53,755 nucleotides of DNA from positions 1-53,755 of the forward strand of contig CAMKOB010000005.1 in assembly GCA_946414345.1 (NCBI GenBank), read 5' to 3'. Positions 25,541-34,794 of this stretch are shown piece after piece. Each line of letters begins with the position of its first letter. Position 1 is the first letter of the stretch. The notes below the pieces were generated by a model. That model did not search any database, was not told where the DNA came from, and saw nothing but the letters and a program-made list of their open reading frames with translations. Source of the DNA: an uncultured Candidatus Saccharibacteria bacterium. Lineage in GTDB: Bacteria > Patescibacteriota > Saccharimonadia > Saccharimonadales > Saccharimonadaceae. The translations under genes were made by a program, and so were the position numbers.

Positions 25541-26161
25541 ATGGATGATCAAGCTTATTTAAATAGTATTTCTAGTCAGGTAAGACCGCAAAAGGCAGGT
25601 TCAAAGGGACTACTCGGTTCACCTTTAATTAAGATAGTAATTGGCGGAATAGTTGCTATGATTCTGGTAGTGATTCTTAGCTCAGTGTTTAGCGGCGGTG
25701 GTGGTGACAGTTTAAAAGAAAAAAGCGTGGCGCTAAAACTTCATATTGACAATACCCTAACGGCAATTAAAGGATATCAGCCAAGCGTAAAATCATCAAT
25801 ACTACGTTCTAGCTCGGCTAGTTTAGCCTCAATTCTTTCAAATACCACTCGAGACTTAACAAATTATCTTGTCGCAAAGTATAAATACAAAGATGGCTCA
25901 AAGGAAAATGCTAAGTTAAAGGAACGAGCTCAGCTACATCAGGATGGTTTAATATCAAATCTTTTTGATGCCAGCATAAGTGGTAGACTAGATCGAATGT
26001 ATGCACTTGAGATCGCATATGAAATTGAACTAATCATGGCGGAAGAGGCTACGATTTATGATAAAACCAAGGACGAAGCGATGAAATCAATACTTGAGTC
26101 GTCTTATAATAGCTTGAGCAATCTATATCCTAATTTTGATGACTTTTCGGAGTCAAAATGA
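25541..26161 (+). CDS. Single-pass membrane protein, unknown
   Basis: 206 aa. A short cytoplasmic tail (31 residues) is followed by a transmembrane helix (IKIVIGGIVAMILVVILSSVF), a Gly-rich turn and a mostly helical external domain rich in Leu, Lys and Ser (LKLHIDNTLTAIKGYQPSV, LSNTTRDLTNYLVAKY). I do not recognise the family. The start is decided by TATAAT ending 6 nt before the ATG; the longer in-frame form would begin before the promoter. It diverges from dnaG and precedes mscL by 24 bp. Confidence 0.7.
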   Translation: MDDQAYLNSISSQVRPQKAGSKGLLGSPLIKIVIGGIVAMILVVILSSVFSGGGGDSLKEKSVALKLHIDNTLTAIKGYQPSVKSSILRSSSASLASILSNTTRDLTNYLVAKYKYKDGSKENAKLKERAQLHQDGLISNLFDASISGRLDRMYALEIAYEIELIMAEEATIYDKTKDEAMKSILESSYNSLSNLYPNFDDFSESK

Positions 26162-26185
26162 TATAATTAAATAAAGGAGTTTATT

Positions 26186-26632
26186 ATGGCAGCAAAAGCA
26201 ATAGAAAAAGTAAAAGAGGCACGAGAAAAGAGTTCTGGTTTTCGTAGAGAGTTTATTGAATTTATTAACCGTGGTTCGGTGGTGGACCTAGCGGTGGGCG
26301 TTGCGGTAGGTGGAGCGTTTACGGCGATTGTTAATTCTTTGGTGAATGATATTGTCATGCCAATCGTAGGACTGATTGCTGGCGGTGTAGATTTTACGAG
26401 TCTTTCCCTCAGGATTCCAAATTTCTTTGGTACTGGCGACGAAGCGGTGATTGCCTATGGTAATTTTATCCAAAACGTGATCCAATTTCTAATTATTGCC
26501 TGGGTTATCTTTATGATAATCAAAGGAATGAATCGACTCAATCGCGTAAAAGATCGTCGGGCAGCCAAGAAAGAAGCTGAAAAAGCTGACGATAAGAAAT
26601 CAGACGACAATAAAAAATCTACTAAGAAATAG
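26186..26632 (+). CDS. mscL: Large-conductance mechanosensitive channel
   Basis: 148 aa. MscL opens under membrane tension and releases solutes on osmotic downshock. The pore helix is [27 protein letters not shown] broken over residues 31-57, followed by [10 protein letters not shown], and TM2 lies in [19 protein letters not shown]. The Lys/Asp-rich C terminus is cytoplasmic. The ribosome-binding site is AAAGGAG, and a TATAAT box sits in the preceding 30 bp. The 3' end overlaps that of convergent recJ by 11 bp. Confidence 0.95.
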   Translation: MAAKAIEKVKEAREKSSGFRREFIEFINRGSVVDLAVGVAVGGAFTAIVNSLVNDIVMPIVGLIAGGVDFTSLSLRIPNFFGTGDEAVIAYGNFIQNVIQFLIIAWVIFMIIKGMNRLNRVKDRRAAKKEAEKADDKKSDDNKKSTKK

Positions 26633-28265
26633 TACTTGGCTTTATATCTAGAAGGCGTGCCTCAATCGAACGTACGCCGTTCCAGTAATTCTCGATGGGC
26701 TTAATGGTGAAGTCGTAGTTTTCGTCGTTGTAAAGATTAAACCATTTTTCAGGAGCAGAAAAAGCAATACATTTGATATTTTTGCCGTCTTTTGATTTAA
26801 GGTTAAGGCAGAGGTGTCGACCGTTTGTTCCCATATGCTTGACCTGAAGAATATTAGCGTTTTGCAGGCACAGAATCGGTTCTTCATTCCCTGCACCATA
26901 TGGCTCCAAGAGTCTGAGATCATCTAGGAAGTCTAGAGTAAAATCTTTGGCTACTTCGGTATAAAGGTCGGCAGTCGTGACAAAGTATTTATCTTGATCC
27001 TTAAGATGGAGACTTTCGTAGTAATCGTTAATTTGTTTTTTAAACGATGTTAGCTCTTTTTTATAAAGCTTAACTCCGGCGGCTCCAGCGTGACCGCCAC
27101 CACCGATAATGGAGTCTTTAGCATGATTTAAGGCTTCGGCAAGATTGAAATCGCCAAAGCTCCGTCCAGAGCCCTTAAGAATGTCGCCTTCTAGTTCAGT
27201 TAACACAAAGGCCGGCCGATGATAATCCTCGACTAGATGCCCAGCAACAATACCGAGGATACCCTCGTGCCAGGAGCCGGTCTCGATGATGACGGGTAAG
27301 GTATTAGGGGCGTCTTTGTAGCGAGTAGCTATCTCATTAGTAGCGGCGCGTTGCTCGGTACGACGGGACTCATTGAGGTTTTCTAGTTTAGCAGTAAGAG
27401 TAGCGGCTTCTGTGGGTGATTTTGTACGGAGGAGATTAAGAGAGAGTTCAGCTGTATCGAGGCGGCCAGCAGCGTTTAGCCTTGGGCCAAGCTGAAAGCC
27501 GATAGATTCAGAAGTAATATGATCTGGCTGAACGCCAGCAACACGCATAAGCTCTCTTAGACCTCGACGACGGGTTTTAGAGAGGACTTTAATGCCATAG
27601 TAGCCTAATATGCGGTTTTCACCAGTTAAGAGCATGTTGTCGCAGATGGTGCCGATTAAAACGAGGTCTAAGAGCCACTTCTCTTGGCCAGCTTGAATCA
27701 AATTGGCATTTCTTAACGCTTCAGCGAGTTTAAAAGCGACGCCAACACCGGCGAGGTTTTTAAGAGCATCTGGAATATCTTGATCTTTACGCTTAGGATT
27801 AATTATGGCGAGGGCCTCTGGTAATGTTTCGGGGCACTCGTGGTGGTCAGTGACAATAGTGTCAATTTTTAGGACATTTAATTCATTGATGATGTCGTGG
27901 TTACTAGAGCCGCAGTCTACGGTGACGACAAGAGTAGTATTGGTGCCTTTAGCTTTAGGGATGATTTTGGGGCTCATACCATAGCCGTCAGCAAAACGAT
28001 CTGGGAGCATGATAGTGATATTCTCAGGGTTAACTCCGGCAAGGGTGAGCGCTTCCTCCATGAGCGTGCTGGCCGTCACACCATCTACGTCGTAGTCGCC
28101 ATAGATGAGGATGTGTTCATTTTTTTTAATAGCTTTTTTGATGCGTGCGACAACTTTTTCCATGTCTGGAATAAGATAAGGATCGGTGAGATTTTTGTAT
28201 TCTGGATGCAAAAAGTCATCGGTAATATGACGGGATTCTAGTAATTGAATAAATAATTTGTTCAA
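26622..28265 (-). CDS. recJ: Single-stranded-DNA exonuclease RecJ
   Basis: 547 aa. RecJ degrades single-stranded DNA 5' to 3' in recombination and repair. DHH motifs: [48 protein letters not shown]; the DHHA1 part shows [14 protein letters not shown]. The OB-fold domain ends with [13 protein letters not shown]. The start reads TTG at 28265 with a weak GGG box before it and no better start in frame, so the N terminus is somewhat uncertain. It lies 15 bp after the winged-helix gene, in one operon, and is convergent with mscL. Confidence 0.93.
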   Translation of the reverse strand: MNKLFIQLLESRHITDDFLHPEYKNLTDPYLIPDMEKVVARIKKAIKKNEHILIYGDYDVDGVTASTLMEEALTLAGVNPENITIMLPDRFADGYGMSPKIIPKAKGTNTTLVVTVDCGSSNHDIINELNVLKIDTIVTDHHECPETLPEALAIINPKRKDQDIPDALKNLAGVGVAFKLAEALRNANLIQAGQEKWLLDLVLIGTICDNMLLTGENRILGYYGIKVLSKTRRRGLRELMRVAGVQPDHITSESIGFQLGPRLNAAGRLDTAELSLNLLRTKSPTEAATLTAKLENLNESRRTEQRAATNEIATRYKDAPNTLPVIIETGSWHEGILGIVAGHLVEDYHRPAFVLTELEGDILKGSGRSFGDFNLAEALNHAKDSIIGGGGHAGAAGVKLYKKELTSFKKQINDYYESLHLKDQDKYFVTTADLYTEVAKDFTLDFLDDLRLLEPYGAGNEEPILCLQNANILQVKHMGTNGRHLCLNLKSKDGKNIKCIAFSAPEKWFNLYNDENYDFTIKPIENYWNGVRSIEARLLDIKPSTIS

Positions 28266-28280
28266 TGTTTTGGCCCTTTG

Positions 28281-28571
28281 TTAGTTGATAGTTTTGTTTG
28301 GTCTACTGCTCTTTTGGCTTTTAATTACAATGCTTTGGAGCTCCTTCAAAATTGGGAAGCTCTTGTTGGTTTGATAAATCTTAATGCGGCCACGCTTTGT
28401 AACGGTGAGAAAGTCGCCATCTACTAGATGGTTTAATTCACGCTGGATATTACCAGGATCTTCTTTGATTAGCTTAGCTAAACCCCTAACATGAGTTTTA
28501 AAATCAGGGTATTTAGCAAAAACTACGATAATTTTACGGCGCACCCGGGATGTAACAAATATATCTAACAT
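28281..28571 (-). CDS. Winged-helix DNA-binding protein
   Basis: 96 aa. MLDIFVTSRVRRKIIVVFAK, VRGLAKLIKEDPGNIQRELN and LVDGDFLTVTKRGRIKIYQTN give helix, recognition helix and beta wing in the order of small ArsR/MarR-like regulators. No sensor domain or metal-binding cysteines are present. The ribosome-binding site is GAGG, and TATAAT lies 29 nt upstream. It is cotranscribed with recJ. The target is unknown; autoregulation or archaeal-type MTA1-like regulation would be guesses. Confidence 0.7.
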   Translation of the reverse strand: MLDIFVTSRVRRKIIVVFAKYPDFKTHVRGLAKLIKEDPGNIQRELNHLVDGDFLTVTKRGRIKIYQTNKSFPILKELQSIVIKSQKSSRPNKTIN

Positions 28572-28677
28572 TTTACCTCGCTTTTCCTTGTTTGATTATA
28601 GCATGTTTTGTGGGATTTTGGGTAAAAATTACAACGACATTACATCCTCTTGTTAGGTTTGACATCACGCCTACTAC

Positions 28678-28810
28678 TTGACAATTTACTACAATTAAGT
28701 TATAATAAGGAGCGGTATACAATTCAGCTCTTCTCTGAATGTGGTGGGGAGCTTCTATATAGAGCAGTAAAGCAAATAAGTATAGGTACTTTTTGGAAGG
28801 GGTAAGAAAA
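28678..28810 (+). promoter_or_regulatory. Consensus promoter and ~105-nt structured leader
   Basis: TTGACA (28678-28683), a 17-bp spacer and TATAAT (28701-28706). The leader contains a 6-bp hairpin (ATTCAG/CTGAAT), the word TGGGGAG, possible pairing GCTCT/AGAGC, and ends with a GGAAGGGG ribosome-binding site before the ATG at 28811. Confidence 0.8.
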
Positions 28811-29122
28811 ATGCTAGTAAAGGTCACTATTTCAATAGAGTTTAAGATGCCGATGAGCGTTTTCGGCCGGAAAGATGATAGTCTTTACGACTGGGAAAAC
28901 CGGTTCGCTGCGCTCAGGGAGGGGGCAACTGATGTGACTGCCAAAAGGCAGTACGACACTGCAAGGGCGGCGTTGAAGTACGCCTACACGTGTGGGGCCA
29001 GTCTTGTCAGGAGGCAGGCATCAAACGATGCCATTGTCTTCGACCTGGCTTTTGACAAAGAACAGGCTATCCACTTCCTGGAGCACATGGATGCCTGCGT
29101 AGAAGGCGCAATCATGGTCTAG
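28811..29122 (+). CDS. Small orphan protein in a GC-rich cassette
   Basis: 103 aa, soluble, no recognised family. It begins with a beta strand (LVKVTISIEFKMPMS), then a helix-rich middle (YDTARAALKYAYTCGASLV) and a last alpha/beta part (IVFDLAFDKEQAIHFLEHM). GC content and codon use are higher than in recJ or priA on either side. The start is decided by GGAAGGGG; an in-frame ATG six codons earlier has no such site. It has its own promoter and terminator. The phrase KYAY also occurs in the orphan protein starting at 50783, but this is too short to prove kinship. Confidence 0.7.
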   Translation: MLVKVTISIEFKMPMSVFGRKDDSLYDWENRFAALREGATDVTAKRQYDTARAALKYAYTCGASLVRRQASNDAIVFDLAFDKEQAIHFLEHMDACVEGAIMV

Positions 29123-29139
29123 CAATTACCTTCCCTCTC

Positions 29140-29180
29140 GGGCCCAGCTTGTCTAAAAGGCGAGCTGGGCCCATTTTATT
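29140..29180 (+). terminator. Intrinsic terminator
   Basis: GGGCCCAGCT (29140-29149) pairs perfectly with AGCTGGGCCC (29163-29172), followed by ATTTTATT. It closes the 28811 gene. Confidence 0.85.
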
Positions 29181-29203
29181 ATTCTAGGTGATATAATGAT
29201 GAT

Positions 29204-31129
29204 ATGTATTACGAGGTGTTACCAGCGAGGAATGGAGCTTTGGGGGTGCTGACTTATGCTTTTGATAAGATGTTGGAACCTGGGATGTTGGTAGAGATAC
29301 CGATTGGGAAATTCAGGGCGGCTGGGGTGGTTATTAAAAAAGTTGCTCAGCCAGAATTTAAGTGCCGAGAAATTGTGCGAATTTTGTATTCAAGGCCATT
29401 GCCGGCGCACCTTGTGGCAACGGCGCGGTGGATTGCAGAATATTATCAAGTGCCAGTGACAGCAGCACTGAATATGATTTTACCGATAGGAATACTCAAG
29501 AAACGGCGGGGGGGCACCAATCAAATATGGCGGGGGTCCTGCCAGTCGCGAGCTATTGAGCTTAACCCCCACCAAAAAATGGCCCTGGGAGGCCTTTTAG
29601 AGGCTCCAGGAGCCACGAAACTGCTGTTTGGCGTTACTGGTAGTGGTAAAACAAACATATACCTCAAAATGGCTGAAAAGGCCCTTTTAGAGCAAAAGTC
29701 TGTTATCCTTTTAGTACCGGAAATTGCCCTGACTGGACAATTGGTACAGGTATTCGGAGAGGTATTTGGAGACAAAATTACCCTTATCCATTCCGGCCAA
29801 ACAGAGGCGGAGCGACATTTGATTTTTGAGAAACTACTCAACTCAGATGAACCCCAGGTGGTAGTGGGGCCGCGTTCTGCCCTGTTTGCACCGCTATCAA
29901 ATCTTGGTTTAATAATAATTGATGAGGAGCACGAATCGACTTATTATCAGGAGAATACGCCAAAATACTCAGCTATTAGAGTGGCAAGCTTTATGGCTAA
30001 AGAGGTACATGGCAATTGCATTTTGGGATCGGCGACACCGAATATTTCTGATTATTATATCGCCAAAAAACAGGGGTCTTTGATTTGTCTTAAAGAGAAA
30101 GCAAAATCTGAGGCGATTAAGCCGAAGATTCAGATAATCGATTTTAAGGATCGGGCAAACTTTAGCAAAAACCGGTATTTTTCGGGGGCTTTGCTTTCTC
30201 TTATCGAGACAAACTTGGAACGGGGGCGACAAACTTTGATTTTTCATAACCGAAGAGGGTCGTCCCCTCTTACAATCTGCGAAAAATGTGGAAACGAGCT
30301 GCTCTGTCCAACTTGTTTTCTACCTCTTACATTACATGCGGATAGCTATACTCTACAGTGTCATACGTGCGGATACTACTGTAAAGTGCCAACGGGATGC
30401 CCAGAGTGTGGTTTTCCAGATTTGATTCATAAGGGGTTTGGGACTAAGCTACTCGAGAGTGAACTTGTGCGGTTATTCCCCAAGGCGCGGGTGCGGCGAT
30501 TTGATGCCGACAACAAAAAAGGTGAAGGGATGGATGCATTGTATTCCGAGGTAAGAGATGGCAGAGTGGATATCTTGGTAGGAACACAGACGTTGGCAAA
30601 AGGGTTGGATTTACCGAAACTCGCCACAGTAGGGGTAGTGGCGGCGGATGCAGGGCTATCTTTACCTGATTTTGCGGCAGAAGAGAGAGTCTTTCAGCTC
30701 TTGACGCAGGTGATTGGGCGAGTGGGGCGCGGACATTTAACAGAGGCGAGTGTAGTGATTCAGACTTATCGGCCGGAACATCCAGTTTTGAAGTATGCAG
30801 TTGATGAGGATTATGAAGGGTTTGCGGAATATCTATTAAAACAGAGGCGAAGGAGTGGTTTTCCGCCGTATAAGTATGTCATGCGCCTGGATTTAACTTT
30901 AAAAACTGAGAAAACTGTGCTAAGAAAAATACAAGAGACAGTACAGAGGTTAGCATTGGATAAACGCTTGATTATTTCCCCGCCGATGCCAGCGTTTCAC
31001 GAACGGACTTTACGGGGGTATACTTGGGAGATTGTCGTACGAAGTGCGTCAAGAAAAGCTTTAATTGAGGCTTGCAAAGGTCTGGACCAAGGATTCCGGG
31101 TATCTCTTGAGCCACCAAGCCTTTTATGA
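29204..31129 (+). CDS. priA: Primosomal protein N' (replication restart helicase)
   Basis: 641 aa. PriA reloads the replicative helicase at stalled forks. The N-terminal 3'-DNA-binding domain ends near residue 100. The helicase has Walker A FGVTGSGKTNIYL, DEEH box LIIIDEEHESTYY, and HNRRGSSP. The zinc region is complete: CEKCGNELLCPTC, CHTCGYYC and CPECG. Motif VI lies at QVIGRVGRGH. The linker (about residues 106-127) is encoded by a GC-rich segment that looks like a decayed copy of the palindromic element. TATAAT ends 6 nt before the ATG (leaderless). def follows 12 bp later. Confidence 0.95.
   Translation: MYYEVLPARNGALGVLTYAFDKMLEPGMLVEIPIGKFRAAGVVIKKVAQPEFKCREIVRILYSRPLPAHLVATARWIAEYYQVPVTAALNMILPIGILKKRRGGTNQIWRGSCQSRAIELNPHQKMALGGLLEAPGATKLLFGVTGSGKTNIYLKMAEKALLEQKSVILLVPEIALTGQLVQVFGEVFGDKITLIHSGQTEAERHLIFEKLLNSDEPQVVVGPRSALFAPLSNLGLIIIDEEHESTYYQENTPKYSAIRVASFMAKEVHGNCILGSATPNISDYYIAKKQGSLICLKEKAKSEAIKPKIQIIDFKDRANFSKNRYFSGALLSLIETNLERGRQTLIFHNRRGSSPLTICEKCGNELLCPTCFLPLTLHADSYTLQCHTCGYYCKVPTGCPECGFPDLIHKGFGTKLLESELVRLFPKARVRRFDADNKKGEGMDALYSEVRDGRVDILVGTQTLAKGLDLPKLATVGVVAADAGLSLPDFAAEERVFQLLTQVIGRVGRGHLTEASVVIQTYRPEHPVLKYAVDEDYEGFAEYLLKQRRRSGFPPYKYVMRLDLTLKTEKTVLRKIQETVQRLALDKRLIISPPMPAFHERTLRGYTWEIVVRSASRKALIEACKGLDQGFRVSLEPPSLL
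29528..29584. repeat. Probable palindromic-element relic inside priA
   Basis: TGGCGGGGGT (29528-29537) pairs with ACCCCCACCA (29575-29584) with one bulge, enclosing GAGCT-rich sequence. The left end ATATGGCGGGGGTCCTGCC closely matches the left ends of the elements at 21962 and 40501. The reading frame stays open and it encodes the interdomain linker of PriA. Confidence 0.5.
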
Positions 31130-31141
31130 TATAATGGGCTT

Positions 31142-31717
31142 ATGAAAATAATTACGACGCCAGATCCGCGTCTCAGGGAGAAAAGCGAAAAAGTTCGAGA
31201 AATTGATGATAAAGTTCTCGGGATTATTGCTGATATGCGAAAATTATCCTTAGATTGGGAGGAAAAGCATCCCTATGAACTGTCAGCGGCAATGGCGGCA
31301 CCACAGATAGGAGCTCTCAAGCGTATCATTATCATCCGTGATGATATGGAAGACAAGAAGAAAGCAACATTTACGGCTTTGATTAATCCAGAGGTGATAA
31401 GAGCGGACGGCAAGATCATAAGAGATTTTGAGGGGTGTTTATCGGTACCGTCTATCTATGGGAAAGTGCCACGCGCTTCGAAGGTAAAAGTTAAGGCTAA
31501 GTTGGAAGACGGTACAGAGGTACGAATTAAGGCGACTGGGGAGCTCGCGAGAACTCTGCTCCACGAGATTGACCACCTAGATGGGGTGCTTTTCATTGAC
31601 CATATCCGCGATGAGGAAGATGCATTTTACAGGATGGATGATAAGGGCGATTTGCAACCGGTAGATTACGATAAAGAGATAAAAAACAATAAGAAACTCT
31701 GGGGCGACTCAGATTAG
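31142..31717 (+). CDS. def: Peptide deformylase
   Basis: 191 aa. It removes the formyl group from new proteins, using a metal. Motif 1: AMAAPQIGALKR. Motif 2: EGCLSVPS (metal-binding Cys). Motif 3: LLHEIDHLDGVL (the two His and catalytic Glu). Slightly longer than E. coli Def because of an acidic C-terminal extension. TATAAT ends 6 nt before the ATG (leaderless). fmt follows and the two form the usual def-fmt pair. Confidence 0.95.
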   Translation: MKIITTPDPRLREKSEKVREIDDKVLGIIADMRKLSLDWEEKHPYELSAAMAAPQIGALKRIIIIRDDMEDKKKATFTALINPEVIRADGKIIRDFEGCLSVPSIYGKVPRASKVKVKAKLEDGTEVRIKATGELARTLLHEIDHLDGVLFIDHIRDEEDAFYRMDDKGDLQPVDYDKEIKNNKKLWGDSD

Positions 31718-31728
31718 TGGGACTAATG

Positions 31729-32505
31729 ATGGAGAAAGTGATATTTTTTGGGAATGGAATGCTTGCCGGTGCGGCGTTAGAGGTGTTGTCGCGCGAATGC
31801 GAAGTGATTTTTCACGCTAGAACGAAGGAAGATTTAGAGGAAGTTAAGCGTTTGAAACGCGAAATTCCAGAGGCACATGGCGTGTTGGCCTCTTTTGGCG
31901 TGATGATTCGAGAGGATGTGTTGGAATTATTTGAGCCGAAAGGAATCTTGAACGTTCATCCTTCTCTATTACCGTTATACAGAGGTGCATCCCCGATTGA
32001 GAGCGCGATTCTCGCGGGAGATTCAGATTTCTCAGTATCAGTGATGAAATTAGTAAAAGCGATGGATGCGGGGCCGATTTATTATCAAACAACCCTATCC
32101 CAATTACCGCTAGATAAGGCCGAGATTTACAAGACTTTAGCCACAACTGGGGCGGAGTGGATTGTTGAAAATCTGAGTGAACTGCCCACACCGGTGGCAC
32201 AAGATGATACAAAAGCAACTTTTACTGCTAAGCTAACCAAAGATATGGGGGTGTTAACACCAGAGACTGATTCGGCAGAAGTTTTACTGCGTAAAATCGT
32301 AGCTTTTCAGGGGTTCCCAAAACCAAAATATACATTCTTTGGCCATTCTTGCATTATTCTAGAGGCCCATACACTAGAAGAGGGTGGTACGGCTGGTCTC
32401 ATGATTCCCTGCGCGGACGGGCGAGCGATAGCAATCGACAGGCTGCAACCAGAGGGGCGAAAACCAATGGATGCAAAATCCTTCTTAAACGGATACGCTA
32501 AATAG
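31729..32505 (+). CDS. fmt: Methionyl-tRNA formyltransferase (short form)
   Basis: 258 aa from this start, against about 310 in most bacteria. It formylates initiator Met-tRNA. Catalytic N-terminal domain: EKVIFFGNGMLAGAAL, VLASFGVMI, ILNVHPSLLPLYRGASPI (Asn-x-His) and MDAGPIYYQ (Asp). The C-terminal tRNA-binding domain is reduced (LRKIVAFQGFPKPKY onward). The ATG at 31729 fits the family N terminus and has GGGA 8 nt upstream. Alternatives are the preceding ATG or a GTG at 31717 overlapping the def stop. Confidence 0.9.
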   Translation: MEKVIFFGNGMLAGAALEVLSRECEVIFHARTKEDLEEVKRLKREIPEAHGVLASFGVMIREDVLELFEPKGILNVHPSLLPLYRGASPIESAILAGDSDFSVSVMKLVKAMDAGPIYYQTTLSQLPLDKAEIYKTLATTGAEWIVENLSELPTPVAQDDTKATFTAKLTKDMGVLTPETDSAEVLLRKIVAFQGFPKPKYTFFGHSCIILEAHTLEEGGTAGLMIPCADGRAIAIDRLQPEGRKPMDAKSFLNGYAK

Positions 32506-32508
32506 TTT

Positions 32509-32802
32509 TTATTCTTGAACTAATTTGGAGCGGTTAGTGCGAATTTCTTGCTTCATCTCTTCGATAGTGCGGGTAACGATCTCGCGGTAGTCTGGACGAT
32601 TCTTCTCAAGCCATTCAGCGGCAGCAGCTGGGTCGGTAATCTGGTCAAACTCATTTAGCTGAACTTCGGTAAGGCCCTTGGCGATGCGTGCACCAATGCG
32701 AACCTCTAATTCTTCTTGGACATAGTCAAGAAAAGCTTGTTTTTGGTCCTCTGGCATTGCTTGGAGGCCCATTTCTTGTAGAAATTGATCGTCGAATTGC
32801 AT
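32509..32802 (-). CDS. Small helical protein (DUF5663-like)
   Basis: 97 aa, entirely helical and acidic: QFLQEMGLQAMPEDQKQAFL, ARIAKGLTEVQLNEFDQI, PAAAAEWLEKNRPDY. No membrane segment. Proteins of this look recur in Saccharibacteria and other CPR genomes and I believe they are grouped as DUF5663, but this is from memory of the pattern only. The ribosome-binding site is AAGGAG; a TACAAT box lies upstream. Convergent with fmt. Function unknown. Confidence 0.65.
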   Translation of the reverse strand: MQFDDQFLQEMGLQAMPEDQKQAFLDYVQEELEVRIGARIAKGLTEVQLNEFDQITDPAAAAEWLEKNRPDYREIVTRTIEEMKQEIRTNRSKLVQE

Positions 32803-32845
32803 TTTATTTACTCCTTATGCTTTATTGTAGCATAAAAAGTTTTTA

Positions 32846-34627
32846 TTACAAAGTGCGTTTTTTAACTTCGCGGGTGAAGAATTTGAGGCGGTCGCCAATT
32901 TGGAGGTCGGTTTTGTGTTCGGTTTTCAGGGCCAAGCCGCCGGTTTCACCAGCAACAAGCTCTTTAACGTCAATTTTCTCTTTTTGAGTACTAGACACTT
33001 CAGCTTCGCCGATTTCTTCTTTATTCCTCATAATTTTAACAAGGTAGTTCGGCTTAACATCACCCTTCAAAACCTCACCGCCGGCGATAATTTGAGTTTT
33101 TTCAGTACGGAAAACGCCGAGGACTTTCATTTCGCCCTTATCTTCCTCGATGACTTCAGCGTCTAGAAGATTTTCCATTTCGTGTTTGGCGTCGTCGAGA
33201 AGTTCGTAGATTACCTTATAAGTACGAATCTGAACGCCGTCGCGGGCAGCCATTTTGCTGATATTAATTGGGACACTAACATTAAAACCATAGATGACGG
33301 TATTCTCGCCAGCAGCCATATAAACGTCGTTTTCATTGATATCACCAACACCGGTAGAAACAATATTGAGAGTAATTTCACCGTGGGTGTCAATCATTTT
33401 GAGAGAATCGACGACTGACGTAACCGAACCAAGTACATCGCCCTTAACGATAACGTTGAAAACTTTAGAATTATCGGCGGTGTTCATCATACGGAGAAGG
33501 TCGGTGCTTGTAACGTTGGCCGAGGCGGATTCGTCGGCGGCGGCCTGAGCATTGAGAAGTGCCATTTTGCGGGCAGTTTTTTCATCGTTCACCTCTATGA
33601 AGCGGTCACCAAAATCTGGAAGCTCTTTAAAACCTGTAACTGTGACCGGGGTAGATGGGGTAGCTTTCCCTTTTGGCTTACCACGCCAATCGAGCATAGT
33701 ACGAACCTTGCCATAAGTTTTGCCAGCCACAATAAAATCGCCTGTTTTGAGTTCTCCGCCGGTAACCAGTAGATTTACTACTGACCCCTTGCCGGTTTCC
33801 ATATGTGACTCAATTACGAGACCTTCGGCCGGAATATCAATATCGGCTTTCAATTCTTCGATATCTGAAGTGAGTAAAATCATATCTACAAGCTCGTCGA
33901 GGTTTTGATTTTGTTTAGCAGAAATTGGAACCATCGTAATATCGCCACCCCATTCTTCTGGCTGAAGTCCGTGATTAGAGAGATCCGCTTTGGTACGATC
34001 GACGTCGGCGCCTTCGCGATCAATTTTGTTGATGGCAACAATGATTTTGGCATTTGCAGATTTGGCGAAGTTAATAGCTTCGACGGTTTGAGGCTTAACA
34101 CCGTCGTCGGCCGCAACTACAATTACAACAATGTCCGTAAGCTGAGCACCGTGCTGGCGGATAGCAGCAAAAGCTTCGTGTCCCGGGGTGTCGAGAAAAG
34201 TTATGGTGCGGCCATCGCGCTCTAGCTGATAAGCGGAGATGTGCTGAGTAATACCACCGGCTTCTTTTTCAACGGTTTTTTTATTGAGAAGAGTATCGAG
34301 GAGGGTGGTCTTGCCGTGGTCAACGTGACCCATAACAGCGACAACTGGCGGGCGAGAGACTGCTTTATCAGAGAGCTCGCGGCGATGAATATCGCTGGTT
34401 TTGGTAGCCGTATTCTTCTTTTCGAGTTTAACATTTTTAAAACCTAATTCGTCAATGATGATCTGTGCAGTTTCAAAATCTAGACGCTGGTTAATCGTGG
34501 CAACGATACCGTTTTTAAAGAGAGTGCCAATAAGCTCAGTCACAGAAAGGCCGAGGGCTCCCGCCAACTCGTCAACAGTGATAGAACCAGCAATTTGGAT
34601 GGTTTTCTCTTCTTGATTGTGTTCCAT
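32846..34627 (-). CDS. infB: Translation initiation factor IF-2 (compact)
   Basis: 593 aa. IF-2 brings initiator tRNA to the 30S subunit and drives subunit joining. There is only a short IF2N-type N terminus (GSITVDELAGALGLSVTELI) and no long linker. The G domain is complete: G1 VMGHVDHGKTTLLD, G3 LDTPGHEAF, G4 AINKID, G5 SAKQN. Domains II, III and C2 follow and the protein ends in the cap-like C2 domain (LQIGDRLKFFTREVKKRTL). The ribosome-binding site is AAAGGAG. Confidence 0.96.
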   Translation of the reverse strand: MEHNQEEKTIQIAGSITVDELAGALGLSVTELIGTLFKNGIVATINQRLDFETAQIIIDELGFKNVKLEKKNTATKTSDIHRRELSDKAVSRPPVVAVMGHVDHGKTTLLDTLLNKKTVEKEAGGITQHISAYQLERDGRTITFLDTPGHEAFAAIRQHGAQLTDIVVIVVAADDGVKPQTVEAINFAKSANAKIIVAINKIDREGADVDRTKADLSNHGLQPEEWGGDITMVPISAKQNQNLDELVDMILLTSDIEELKADIDIPAEGLVIESHMETGKGSVVNLLVTGGELKTGDFIVAGKTYGKVRTMLDWRGKPKGKATPSTPVTVTGFKELPDFGDRFIEVNDEKTARKMALLNAQAAADESASANVTSTDLLRMMNTADNSKVFNVIVKGDVLGSVTSVVDSLKMIDTHGEITLNIVSTGVGDINENDVYMAAGENTVIYGFNVSVPINISKMAARDGVQIRTYKVIYELLDDAKHEMENLLDAEVIEEDKGEMKVLGVFRTEKTQIIAGGEVLKGDVKPNYLVKIMRNKEEIGEAEVSSTQKEKIDVKELVAGETGGLALKTEHKTDLQIGDRLKFFTREVKKRTL

Positions 34628-34719
34628 CTTGCTCCTTTCTGTAACAAAAAATGTGTAAAATTAAAATAACTAGTTATTATTTTACCACATTTTGAAAAAA
34701 TATGCTATAATAGGGTTAT

Positions 34720-34794
34720 TCCCCTGTAGCTCAATGGTGGAGCAAGAAGCTGTTAACTTCGAGGTTGCCAGTTCGAGTCTGGCCGGGGGAGCCA
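34720..34794 (+). tRNA. tRNA-Asn (GTT)
   Basis: Acceptor TCCCCTG pairs with CGGGGGA. The D-arm is GCTC...GAGC, the anticodon loop CTGTTAA gives GTT (Asn), and the T-arm GCCAG-TTCGAGT-CTGGC precedes G and an encoded CCA. TATAAT (34706-34711) ends 8 nt before the first base, so transcription should start at or next to the mature 5' end. A copy of the 3' tail follows 70 bp downstream. Confidence 0.95.
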
